From positions 1 to 44,368 of the forward strand of contig JAOZPP010000017.1 in the NCBI GenBank assembly GCA_029932675.1: DNA of 44,368 nt, read 5' to 3'. Shown here one piece after another: positions 9,388-17,149 of this stretch. Position numbers and translations under genes: made by a program. Under the pieces are notes generated by a model. The model was given only the letters and a program-made list of their open reading frames with translations, was not told the origin of the DNA and did not search any database. How positions within the stretch are numbered: the first letter of the stretch is position 1; every line of letters begins with the position of its first letter. Source of the stretch: a bacterium (GTDB taxonomy: Bacteria > SM23-81 > DAOVCL01).

Positions 9388-9594
9388 TTACCTTCTCCTT
9401 GTAGAAACAACCAGTTCCGTTGGCTCCAATGTTCCTTTAGCTGCCTTTCTCGTAGTCTCCAAATATCTGTGGTATTCTTCAATAGTCAACTTTAGCTCCT
9501 TTTTTCTCTCCAAACCCTCTGCTTTCTGCAATATTTTCATCTCCTCCTTCAGAAGTGCTAATTCCTGGTCGGACGAAAGCTGAAATTTTTTCAT
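9388..9594 (-). CDS. Small antitoxin-like partner of the PIN protein
   Basis: The start at 9592-9594 is preceded by GGGAGGTG with about 9 nt spacing; a longer in-frame start 24 nt upstream would place that ribosome site inside the gene. The 68-aa product is highly charged and helical (LKEEMKILQKAEGLERKKELKL), ending in a basic STRRR tail. No DNA-binding motif is recognised. Its position directly upstream of and coupled to the PIN gene is the only basis for calling it an antitoxin. Confidence 0.55.
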   Translation of the reverse strand: MKKFQLSSDQELALLKEEMKILQKAEGLERKKELKLTIEEYHRYLETTRKAAKGTLEPTELVVSTRRR

Positions 9595-9630
9595 AATTGA
9601 ATTCACCTCCCATTTCATAACGTTTGATCT

Positions 9631-9649
9631 AACCTGAATTATTCATAAA
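9631..9649 (+). repeat. 19-bp motif, copy 1
   Basis: AACCTGAATTATTCATAAA recurs at 44196-44214 with one mismatch. In both places a CTGAGCGAAGT-like sequence follows within a short distance, so the two sites probably share a common repeat origin. Confidence 0.45.
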
Positions 9650-10170
9650 ATTAGCCACAAAGCCCTAAGCATGTCCTGAGCGAAGTTGAGATTAGACATA
9701 AGAGAGTTCGGTTTGGAAACTGAGTCGCTTTGTTGTGAAATTTTGTTTTAACCTAAGTCTTATCAACATTTTGGGGTGCAGTGTCTTTATGACATATAAA
9801 TTAGTCAAGCTGACAAAAGCCGCATCAGATTTCCTTCTACTTTTTAGCAATTCCCTCTTTTATTCTGCTGCCAATCTCCTCAGCGGTGCTCTTGGTGAAT
9901 TCGCTTTTCGTAGCGATTGACTCAGATAGCTCTATCTTCTTTTACATTTCCAGATTGAATTACGAGCTATCTCGTCTCGACTGACTTCACTATGAAGTTT
10001 CATAACCCTTTTTAAATCTCTGGCCACGATATTATAAGCTTTGACACTCAGATCACTCCTTGGTTAACCCTTTACATAGCACTTAACTCGTAGAGTCCAT
10101 CTTAAATTAACCATAATAATTAGGGATGTCAAGGACTTTAGGTTTGGTAGCTTGATAATATAAGAATTAC
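9650..10170. other. Intergenic region with a possible decayed small gene
   Basis: No intact gene is seen. On the minus strand 9837-9941 is open for 34 codons and encodes a charged helical end (ELSESIATKSEF ... RIKEGIAKK) resembling the C-terminus of a small antitoxin, but no start codon is available in frame. Just upstream another frame (to about 10055) reads ARDLKRVMKLHSEVSRDEIA before a stop, with an AAGGAG ribosome-site-like sequence further up. This may be a frameshifted remnant of one or two small genes. Confidence 0.3.
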
Positions 10171-10242
10171 CATTTTTGGACAGGATTGACAAGATGAACA
10201 GGGTAAATAAAAATCATGTAATTCTGTTATCCCGTCAAGGAA
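10171..10242. repeat. GACAGGAT-family dispersed repeat, full-length copy
   Basis: Left arm GGACAGGATTGACAAGATG, right arm ATTCTGTTATCCCGTC, with GAACAGGGTAAATAAAAATC between. It lies immediately downstream of the anti-sigma gene's stop at 10260 and may serve as a transcription end. Confidence 0.65.
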
Positions 10243-10259
10243 GGAGCCTACCAGCACGA

Positions 10260-11117
10260 CTATCGGATAATGGGATGGACTTTCGTCAGGAGAGAATCGG
10301 CTTGGGCGGAGTACCCCATTTTCTGGCCCCTAATCCATTCCAATAGGGGGATAGCCCTGTCCGCATCCCCCTGCAGGAGATATGCTTGGGCCAGATACCA
10401 GCGGCTTCTGACCTTTTGGGAATATTGGGTCAAAGCATCCGCTTTGGTCAATGCTTCAATTGCCCGTTTGGATTGATGGTTAAGGTAGTAGCATACCCCC
10501 AGGTATAGCCACCAGATACCGTTATTTGGGTCCTTTTCTACTGCCCTTTTTAAACTGTTGATGGCGCCTTTGTAATTACCTCTCAGGTAATCGTTCATCC
10601 CCTGATGGAATAGCTGCTCTCCCTGGGTAGCTTCCTCTCCTCGTAGTTTTTCAAGTCGATAAGGTAGCCTCTGAAAGGAGAGATAGGGAAGGTAAGGGCT
10701 TTTAGGATGCTGGAGTAGAGTTACGAAGAGGAATAAGGTGGTTATTACCACCACTGCAGCGGGGAGTAATATTCGGAGCTTACCGGTATTCTTGAACCAA
10801 GTGAGAACCCTACCCCTTGTGTATTCTATGGATCTCGTTTTAACCCGGTGGGTTTGACGAGGAGTCAGTAATTGCCTCTTTAGGGACTTAAAGCTAGTCC
10901 CCTTACTGTGCAAAGCTTTCGCGATTTCAGCCTTATGCCTCCGGATAGCGGTAATAATTGGCAACATCTCTTCCAGTTCCCTGCGGCAGAAGTCACAATC
11001 CATAAGGTGTCCCTCAAAGCGGTCCTGTTCTTCATCACTCAGTTCTCCCATCTCATACTGAGTAAGGAGCCTTCCCACTTCGGGAGCTATACATTTGTTT
11101 GTTCTTTTATCCTTCAT
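10260..11117 (-). CDS. Anti-sigma factor: zf-HC2 zinc finger, one membrane span, extracytoplasmic TPRs
   Basis: A 285-aa protein (an alternative GTG start at 11147 adds 10 residues; neither has a clear ribosome site). The N-terminus carries the anti-sigma zinc-finger pattern H-x3-C-x2-C (GHLMDCDFC) after a helical ELSDEEQDRFE segment. One membrane helix (LLPAAVVVITTLFLFVTLL, about 142-160) is followed by TPR-like repeats (NDYLRGNYKGAINSLKRAV; LYLGVCYYLNHQSKRAIEAL; YLAQAYLLQGDADRAIPLLE). It probably sequesters the sigma factor encoded upstream (12263-11622) and senses something through its TPR part. The 0.5 kb between the two genes is filled with repeats. Confidence 0.75.
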   Translation of the reverse strand: MKDKRTNKCIAPEVGRLLTQYEMGELSDEEQDRFEGHLMDCDFCRRELEEMLPIITAIRRHKAEIAKALHSKGTSFKSLKRQLLTPRQTHRVKTRSIEYTRGRVLTWFKNTGKLRILLPAAVVVITTLFLFVTLLQHPKSPYLPYLSFQRLPYRLEKLRGEEATQGEQLFHQGMNDYLRGNYKGAINSLKRAVEKDPNNGIWWLYLGVCYYLNHQSKRAIEALTKADALTQYSQKVRSRWYLAQAYLLQGDADRAIPLLEWIRGQKMGYSAQADSLLTKVHPIIR

Positions 11118-11178
11118 TGGTGTAAAAACTATAGAATCAGTAGCCACGGCTTTAGTGAGCGAAAAGATACCCTATAAA

Positions 11179-11349
11179 GAACTTAGCTCCCTTGCAGTCG
11201 CTAACTTCTCCAGAGGGCCTCACCGGCCCTATGGCGCTCCGCAATCCTCCGCCAGCTCGGATTGCTTCGCTGTCATGATTGAAGGGGGCATACCCCCTTC
11301 AAATATCCCCCGACGTTTCAGAATTTCTTAGAAATTCCGAAACGTTCAA
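11179..11349. repeat. 171-bp multi-hairpin repeat, copy 1
   Basis: About 90 percent matching by eye to 18841-19011, with the same length. Five stem-loops tile it: TTAGC/GCTAA (11183-11204), AGGGCC/GGCCCT (11214-11230), GCAATCC/GGATTGC (11241-11265), TTGAAGGGGG/CCCCCTTCAA (11279-11302) and a 15-bp stem ACGTTTCAGAATTTC with GAAATTCCGAAACGT (11313-11345). Many differences between copies fall in loops. There are no terminal inverted repeats, and both copies end in TCAA. It lies between the sigma and anti-sigma genes. Confidence 0.8.
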
Positions 11350-11621
11350 TTACTTACGCAACCTAAAGGTTGCGACTACCTAAATTTCAGCCTTTTTGCA
11401 GTGTAGTCATCCTTAAAATGCGTCCGTGGCTTCCTTTGCCCCAAGCACTGAAGGTTTCCGTGAGGGCAGGGGCCCTGACGGCACAAGGTGCTGCAGGCTA
11501 AAGCCTGCGGCTAAGGTTTGCTGTAGTCCGAAGGAGGCGGACAGACTGTCCCTACAGAACGATTCCTCTCCTGGCATCAGATGAGGGATCGTGGGGAATC
11601 TGTGTGCTTCTGGCATATGAA
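11350..11621. repeat. Hairpin-rich spacer between sigma and anti-sigma genes
   Basis: Non-coding. Contains the palindromes CGCAACCTAAAGGTTGCG (11357-11374) and CTGCAGGCTAAAGCCTGCGG (11491-11510) and a GGACAGACTGTCC-type motif (about 11539-11551). Together with the 171-bp element it separates two genes that are usually adjacent, suggesting repeated insertion at one site. Confidence 0.55.
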
Positions 11622-12263
11622 TTATTCAAGTTGGATTTCATCTTTCACCAATTCCTTCAACTTCTGTCGGCAGTCGAAGACCCGTTTATCAAAGGTTGAC
11701 CGCTTAAGGTTTGGTTCAATTTGCCGAAAGAGTTGCCATACCTCGCCAATTGTTCGGTCTTCTAAAATGGCGAGGAAGATGAACTGGCAGAAGAGTGCCA
11801 GTTTTTTTATGGCCTTACAGATATAATCAGCTAAGTCCCTGGTCTCCAACTCCTCGGTAAAATCGCCTCCAGCCGTCGCCCCTCTTCCAGCAACTTCCTC
11901 CCCAGCCACCACTCCAATAGGAGAGCGATCTTCCAATAATTCTGACCTCGCCCATTTATTCTGGGTTCTCAGCGCCTCTCCGATTTTGTTTCGCAGAACC
12001 CCCAGAGCATATCGATGGGGATTGGACTCAATCTCATTGAGCTTCTGCAGAAAGACCATTAGTGTATCCTGAAGGATGTCTTCCCGCTCTTCAGCCCTCC
12101 ATCCCCATAGTCTATATTGAAGAATCGGCTTTAATCTTACCTTTATTTCTGTGCAGAGCTGATTCTGAGACTTCTCGTCTCCTGCCTGTGCCCTTTTTAA
12201 CAACCCATCCCAGTCGATGGGTTCCAACTCAGTCAAGGATTTATCATTACTAACTGTCTTCAT
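11622..12263 (-). CDS. ECF-like RNA polymerase sigma factor
   Basis: A 213-aa protein. Residues about 20-100 match sigma region 2 (LKRAQAGDEKSQNQL ... EEREDILQDTLMVFLQKL ... YALGVLRNKIGEALR), including the acidic DILQDT core-binding stretch. Residues 140-205 look like a region 4 helix-turn-helix that has diverged (FLAILEDRTIGEVWQLF ... TFDKRVFDCRQKLKEL), lengthened compared with classical ECF factors. A Gly/Ala/Glu-rich linker (about 112-135) joins them. It lies downstream of the CHAT-TPR gene and upstream of the zinc-finger anti-sigma gene on the same strand, so it probably controls this locus and is held by that anti-sigma factor. Confidence 0.75.
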   Translation of the reverse strand: MKTVSNDKSLTELEPIDWDGLLKRAQAGDEKSQNQLCTEIKVRLKPILQYRLWGWRAEEREDILQDTLMVFLQKLNEIESNPHRYALGVLRNKIGEALRTQNKWARSELLEDRSPIGVVAGEEVAGRGATAGGDFTEELETRDLADYICKAIKKLALFCQFIFLAILEDRTIGEVWQLFRQIEPNLKRSTFDKRVFDCRQKLKELVKDEIQLE

Positions 12264-12295
12264 AAGGTAAGGTCTTGGAATTTGTATGACTCCTC

Positions 12296-12320
12296 TGACA
12301 GGATAACAGGATTTTCAGGA
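12296..12320. repeat. GACAGGAT-family repeat, partial copy
   Basis: TGACAGGATAACAGGATTTT followed by CAGGATC. It lies in the 240-bp gap between the CHAT-TPR and sigma genes, where nothing else is recognised. Confidence 0.5.
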
Positions 12321-12503
12321 TCTTACAGAGTCCCGGTAAATCCTATGCCTGTCTGCTTTGCTCGGATGGATCTGAAGATCTGTTCCTACAATAAATAACC
12401 TTCGCCAATCCAAAATGTTATCGGCAGGTTAGGGAGTGAAGGAATGGGGATAGCGATTAAGCTGAGGCTCAGATTCCGGTGTCCATGGTCATAAGTTTCT
12501 TCC

Positions 12504-15500
12504 TCATTCAATCCTCCAGTCCCCCAGGGCGATGAACGCTCCCCAGCTAAGTGGGATGTCTGGTTGTTTCTTCTTTCTCAACTTCCGGATTCGATCCAGA
12601 GCCATCTTCCGCATTAGCTGAGGTATGCTTTCTCTCTTGGCACCATACAATTCCCCCATTAGCTCTGTGGTGGCCTGATCCGATACTGGCCAGAGGGCAC
12701 TGATCACCGTGCGTGCGCCAGCCATCTGGAAGGCACGTCGCAACCCATAAACGCCTTCTCCTGTTTTTACCTCCCCTAAACCGGTTTCACAGGCGGAGAG
12801 AACTACCAATTCCGTTCCTTCTAAATTCATCCCAGCTACCTCTTCGGCTGTTAGTATTCCATCCTCACACCCCAAACTATCTGCCCCTTGTCCGTGAAGG
12901 TTAGCCCCGGCTAAGAATAGGCCGGACACGAGTAAGGGATTTTCTCCCACAAAAGCCTCGGATAGGTCAATGCCCCTTCCTGTGGCATTTTTTGAACGAT
13001 TGCAGGAAATAAAGTAACCGTGGGTGGCCAGATGGATTACCCTTGAACCGAGGGCTTCCGCCTTGAAAGTTTCTTCACTGGCCTGTGCGCCCAGATAGAC
13101 CTTTTCTGGTTCCTTCCTTTTCTTTTTCCATTTTTTTGCTATTAACTCAATTTCCTGCCTGGTCTGGGGCAGACGCGACACCCTTATGCTCTTCAGTTCC
13201 TTTGAACCAGAGCGGACATTACGAACTCCATATGGAACGGAGGCAAGGAGGGTGTCAGGAATACGGGCCGGTGCAGTTGCCAGGCGCGTTGAAGGAGGGG
13301 CATCATAATCCGGGTCAGCCAATGCCAACAGCCCAGATCCACAAGGAGGTTTCCACTTCAGCCTTAGCAAGTCACGTGCTGAGGAAAGGTAATGGAGGGG
13401 ATATTCCTCGATTAAATATCTTCCCTTGTCATCAATTAGACCAGCGAAAGATACCAAATTTAAACCTCCATCCGGGGCGATGAAAACGGTCTTGGACTGG
13501 ATGAGCTCTTTCTCTATCGGTTTCCATACCAACTGGTAGATTTCCTTTGATATTCGCTTATAATCCCTTGCATCCATCGTCGCAGGGGAGTGGAGGAGGG
13601 AGCGATACCAAGCAACTGCTGAATCTATTGCGGTTGCTTGACCCAGGTCAAGGGCAAAGACATCACCTTTGCTATTGAGGACTACAACGAGGTAATGGGG
13701 TTCCCCCTCCCCTTTAGGTTTAGTGTGATTGTATCTCATATATTCCACCAGGATAGTTCCGGTCGGGAGGCACTGAGCTATCTTTTTGTAATCTACTTCC
13801 CAAATTTCCAACTTCCTTCTAAAGCTACTACTCTTCCGGGCCAACTCTGATTCCAACCGCTCCTTCATCGCATTTGCCTCGCTAAGCTTACTTTTGTAGC
13901 TTTCTGGATTTTTTTTATCTGGTCCCTCAACCCATAGCTTAGCCAGTTTGAAGCGGGCAAACCTCAGTGAATCTGCCAAAAGGATCAGGCTACTATCCCC
14001 CTCTTGGGAGAAAGTCCTTTGACGAGCAAAGATGCCATCCGATACCTGCCCCTTGGAGGAGAAAACGACATCGGCTATCTCCCTTGTTCGGTCTAAACTG
14101 GTGTCAGGGGAATCGAACAGTATGGAAAGGTAAGTTCCTGCTTCGTCCCTCATAAATTTTGAGTAGAGGAGAGCATTTTTCTCGGAGAGGACCTCGCAAC
14201 CGTCCCGGAAGTTTTTGCGGCGGATATCATAGGCTCTTCTTCCCAGACCCTTAGCCTCTTTCCACCCGCCCTCATCGCGGTAAAGCAAAGCCAAAGCGCT
14301 AAGAGAACTCGCCACCTTTGAATGTTCAGGCCCAAAAGCTCTCTCGCGGATTTTTAGAGCCCGTCGCAGAAAAGAGCCAGCCTTTGCGTTTCTTCCTTGT
14401 AGATGGTACAAAGTCCCCAGACTATATAGGCTTCTGGCTACATTTGGATCATAGGGAACCAAGGTTTCTTCCCAAATTCTCATTGACTGGTTCCATAATG
14501 ATTCGGCCTCGGCGTATTTTCCCTCCTGAGCATAAAGATTTCCCAAATCATTTAGACTACTCGCCACATCAGGATGTTTTGCTCCCAGAGCTTTTATCTG
14601 GATCTCCAGTGCCTGTTTGTAAGATGATTCAGCATCAGCATATTTGTGCTGCACATCGTATAAGCCTCCCAAATTAAACAGGCTCCGGGCGACATATGGA
14701 TGCTCAGGACCAAGTGTTTCCTTCCAGATGTTTAGCGCCCTTATCCACCGCGATTCGGCTTCGGTATACCTTCCCTCCTCAGCATAGAGGTTACCTAAGC
14801 TGTTAAGGCTTATGGCTACCCGGGGGTTGTTAGGGCCAAAGATTTTCTCCCATATTCCGAGAGCACGTTCATAAAGCGGTTCAGCATCGGTATATCTGCC
14901 CTGGGTGGTGTAAACATTCGCCAAGTTGTTCAGACTTCCCGCCACCTTTGGATCATTAGGGTCGAGGGCCTTCTCCCAGATTTTTAGCGCACTTTTATAA
15001 AAATATTCAGCGTCACTATACTTACCTTCATCGAAGTAAAGGGCTCCTAAACTAATCAAAATTACAGCGACGGCGGGGTTCTTGGGACCGAGAGCATCCT
15101 TCTGGATCTTCAGCGCCCGTCTAAAGAGCAACTCGGCTTCGGCATATCTCCCCTGAGTCCAACATATAAGCCCAAGAGCGTTTAGGCCATTAGCTACCTT
15201 CGGATGTTTAGGCCCCACTGTCTTAATCCAAATTCTCAGTGCCTTCTTGTAGAGTGACTCGGCATCGGCATACTGACCTTGGATTCTGTATAGGGTCCCC
15301 AAATTGTAAGAGCTTATAGCTACGTCTGGGTGATCTGGACCCAGAACTTCCTCCCGTATCTTTAGTGCTCTTTTCAGGAGAACTTCAGCGTCGGAAAATC
15401 TTGCCTGCTTACTATAAAGCTTTCCCAGAATGTTCAGCACGGATGCCACCGACGTATCCGACTTTCCAAATTGTGCTTCGGCTTCTCGGAGGGCGGATTT

Positions 15501-15656
15501 AGCTCTCACAACCGCGGAGTCCAGATTCCCCGCTTTTGAAAGCGAATCCGCCTGCCCCAATAAATTCCTCCAGGTCTGGGCGGAGGTGGGATAGTTGACT
15601 AGAAGGAGAATGAGAAAACCCAAGCTACATATAGAAACCGATGATCTCTTCAGCAT
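12504..15656 (-). CDS. Secreted CHAT-domain protease with kinesin-light-chain-type TPRs
   Basis: A 1050-aa protein with a signal peptide (1-26). About ten 42-residue TPRs (roughly 45-505) carry the kinesin-light-chain signature (RALKIREEVLGPDHPDVA, SLNNLANVYTTQGRYTDAE). A linker (505-680) leads to a C-terminal CHAT domain with both expected catalytic residues: His879 in LATHGYF and Cys956 in LSACETG. CHAT is a caspase/separase-clan cysteine peptidase; relatives become active in conflict or regulated proteolysis systems. The TPRs probably bind a partner or substrate. AAGGAG lies 6 nt before the ATG. Downstream come sigma and anti-sigma genes, and the upstream leader contains its own promoter and terminator hairpin. 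Confidence 0.88.
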   Translation of the reverse strand: MLKRSSVSICSLGFLILLLVNYPTSAQTWRNLLGQADSLSKAGNLDSAVVRAKSALREAEAQFGKSDTSVASVLNILGKLYSKQARFSDAEVLLKRALKIREEVLGPDHPDVAISSYNLGTLYRIQGQYADAESLYKKALRIWIKTVGPKHPKVANGLNALGLICWTQGRYAEAELLFRRALKIQKDALGPKNPAVAVILISLGALYFDEGKYSDAEYFYKSALKIWEKALDPNDPKVAGSLNNLANVYTTQGRYTDAEPLYERALGIWEKIFGPNNPRVAISLNSLGNLYAEEGRYTEAESRWIRALNIWKETLGPEHPYVARSLFNLGGLYDVQHKYADAESSYKQALEIQIKALGAKHPDVASSLNDLGNLYAQEGKYAEAESLWNQSMRIWEETLVPYDPNVARSLYSLGTLYHLQGRNAKAGSFLRRALKIRERAFGPEHSKVASSLSALALLYRDEGGWKEAKGLGRRAYDIRRKNFRDGCEVLSEKNALLYSKFMRDEAGTYLSILFDSPDTSLDRTREIADVVFSSKGQVSDGIFARQRTFSQEGDSSLILLADSLRFARFKLAKLWVEGPDKKNPESYKSKLSEANAMKERLESELARKSSSFRRKLEIWEVDYKKIAQCLPTGTILVEYMRYNHTKPKGEGEPHYLVVVLNSKGDVFALDLGQATAIDSAVAWYRSLLHSPATMDARDYKRISKEIYQLVWKPIEKELIQSKTVFIAPDGGLNLVSFAGLIDDKGRYLIEEYPLHYLSSARDLLRLKWKPPCGSGLLALADPDYDAPPSTRLATAPARIPDTLLASVPYGVRNVRSGSKELKSIRVSRLPQTRQEIELIAKKWKKKRKEPEKVYLGAQASEETFKAEALGSRVIHLATHGYFISCNRSKNATGRGIDLSEAFVGENPLLVSGLFLAGANLHGQGADSLGCEDGILTAEEVAGMNLEGTELVVLSACETGLGEVKTGEGVYGLRRAFQMAGARTVISALWPVSDQATTELMGELYGAKRESIPQLMRKMALDRIRKLRKKKQPDIPLSWGAFIALGDWRIE

Positions 15657-15812
15657 ATTTTTCTCCTTTCTGAAAAGCGCATCCAGTGGCTCCAGCTAAT
15701 CTGAGTTGCCTTCCGGAGCCTCTTAAACTGAACGCCAAGGTGGAACCGTCTTGTTCTCCAACGCTCACCAGGCAAGAATTATCAACAAATATGGCGGTTT
15801 CTTAGTCCGCTC

Positions 15813-15863
15813 TGAACAAAAACAAAGACCGATCTGCCCTAAACATCCTAACAGATCGGTCTT
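15813..15863 (-). terminator. Rho-independent terminator inside the CHAT gene leader
   Basis: On the minus strand a perfect 12-bp stem AAGACCGATCTG/CAGATCGGTCTT (15863-15852 with 15836-15825) is followed by TTTGTTTTTGTT. It sits 170 bp before the CHAT start codon and about 120-160 nt after the predicted transcription start, so it would end a short transcript or act as an attenuator. Confidence 0.7.
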
Positions 15864-15977
15864 CATATCTCGGAAACTTAACTTTGAACCAAATGCCCTG
15901 GGGCATTAGTTCCACACTTCCCGATTCCCTCTTGCTTTTTATTAACTGAAAACTTAAACTCTTCATTATCAGGGCTT
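15815..15977 (-). ncRNA. Candidate small RNA or attenuator leader
   Basis: A promoter (15984-16012) and a strong terminator (15813-15863) on the minus strand delimit a transcript of about 160 nt with no reading frame. A hairpin GAAC-AATGCCC/GGGCATT-GTTC lies in the middle (about 15893-15919). Motifs such as GAGGGAATCGGGAAG recall riboswitch cores, but I could not match it to cobalamin, 6S, SRP or other families. Either a free-standing RNA or a regulated leader of the CHAT gene. Confidence 0.4.
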
Positions 15978-15983
15978 TTTATA

Positions 15984-16012
15984 ATAATACTGAGTTGTCA
16001 CTTTTCTGTCAA
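15984..16012 (-). promoter_or_regulatory. Strong sigma-70-type promoter upstream of the CHAT gene
   Basis: TTGACA (16007-16012) and TATTAT (15984-15989), minus strand, are 17 bp apart. The expected start of transcription is near 15977. Confidence 0.7.
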
Positions 16013-16252
16013 GGTTTTTCTCCCGTTCCTGGATGCTCCCACTCTTTTCACTAATTTCAAGGCTAAGAGTAGTGGTGAGAATTTAACCGGATGTAGGTCG
16101 CCACGTGTTTTTATCTTTGAGCCCCTTTTATGGAAACGGTTAGCTTATTTGGCTATAAAATTCGGGGGGGATAGCTAATCTTTTCGGGGAGGGAACTTTT
16201 GGGGATCTTTTTTGGTTTATAGAAATGACCGCATTAGTTTAGAGGGTAGATT
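16013..16252. other. Upstream region between divergent genes
   Basis: No gene seen. It must hold the promoter of the plus-strand BatD-like/MoxR pair. A TATAAA at about 16153-16158 is a possible -10 element, but no matching -35 was found. Confidence 0.4.
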
Positions 16253-17149
16253 ATGGCTCGTCAAGTTGCCAAGTTAGGTTCATTTTTTATCGTTGGTTCC
16301 CTTGTCCTCCTCTTGGGGAACCTTTCCCTCTATGCTCAGGAGGGGAAGGTTTCTTTAGAAGTAGGGGTGGACAACCCCCGACCAACTCTCAATGAAAAGG
16401 TCAGGTTGAGGGTTAAACTCTCCTGGGAAGGCGATTCCCAGAGGTATGAGTTTAGCTGGCCAGAGGAGCCGAAGTGTAGGAACCTTCAGATAGTGGGAAA
16501 CTCTGTCACCAATCAGCAGACGGCAAAGGCAGGGGTGACAAACTGGGTAAAAGAGTTTGACTATATCCTCAAACCCATTGAGGAGGGGGAGGGGGGAGTA
16601 GGGCCTGTTTCCCTTACCTATACCGACCTGCAGACAGAAAAGGAGTATAGCTTGAAGAGTAGGGCCATAGGGATCGAGGTCCTCCCTTCGCCTAAAGAGG
16701 GGAAGGGGACCCCCCTCTTGTTTATCCTCGGCTTCTTCGTGGTGATCGGTGGAGCTTCCCTTTCCGCCCTTCTGGTGAGAAAGAGGGGTAAACCTCCCCA
16801 GGAGCCCACTGAAGAGCCCATCTGCTTGGAGAGAAGAAAATTGCAAGAACTGGAGGAGGTGAGGAGGGGGAGGATAAGTGGTGACTTTAAAGCTTACTAC
16901 TCTTCAATTGCGCAGATACTCAGGGAATACATCGAAGAAAAGTACGGGATTGGCACTAAGGAAGTGACCACCTACGATATCATCAACTCCTTGCGGGCCC
17001 AGGAGGTAGATGAGGGGGAGGTCAAGACCGTAGAGGAGATCCTTGCCCAATGTGACCTAGTCAAATTTGCCTCTCATCAGCCATCAGAGGAAGATTTGGA
17101 TTCCATCTGGCTGGCTACGAAAGGATATCTGGAGAAAAGGGAGGAGTGA
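16253..17149 (+). CDS. BatD-like / DUF4381-like membrane protein
   Basis: A 298-aa protein. The signal peptide is at 1-28, followed by an extracytoplasmic beta-rich domain of BatD/oxygen-tolerance type (about 30-145; VDNPRPTLNEKVRLRV, FDYILKPIEEGEGGVGPVSLTY). One membrane helix lies at about 152-173 (TPLLFILGFFVVIGGASLSALLV). The cytoplasmic helical domain (185-298; FKAYYSSIAQILREYIEEKYGIG, TTYDIINSLR, LAQCDLVKFA) resembles DUF4381. In aerotolerance operons BatD and DUF4381 are normally separate proteins, so this is a short fusion. Ribosome site AGAGGG precedes the ATG, and the stop overlaps the MoxR start. The absence of DUF58 and VWA genes next door is unusual. Confidence 0.7.
   Translation: MARQVAKLGSFFIVGSLVLLLGNLSLYAQEGKVSLEVGVDNPRPTLNEKVRLRVKLSWEGDSQRYEFSWPEEPKCRNLQIVGNSVTNQQTAKAGVTNWVKEFDYILKPIEEGEGGVGPVSLTYTDLQTEKEYSLKSRAIGIEVLPSPKEGKGTPLLFILGFFVVIGGASLSALLVRKRGKPPQEPTEEPICLERRKLQELEEVRRGRISGDFKAYYSSIAQILREYIEEKYGIGTKEVTTYDIINSLRAQEVDEGEVKTVEEILAQCDLVKFASHQPSEEDLDSIWLATKGYLEKREE

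Noticed and set aside
9735-9920. 61-aa plus-strand hydrophobic frame
   Set aside because: No ribosome site; the opposite strand has more protein-like sequence.
11413-11616. 67-aa minus-strand frame between sigma and anti-sigma genes
   Set aside because: It is the translation of palindromic repeats and has no ribosome site.
12504-15656. Kinesin light chain of eukaryotic origin
   Set aside because: Kinesin-light-chain-type TPRs are common in bacteria, and the CHAT domain with signal peptide gives a better explanation.
15865-15950. Cobalamin-riboswitch-like string GAGGGAATCGGGAAG
   Set aside because: The conserved GCCACTG-type core and peripheral stems could not be found, and the downstream gene has no link to cobalamin; kept only as an unassigned RNA candidate.
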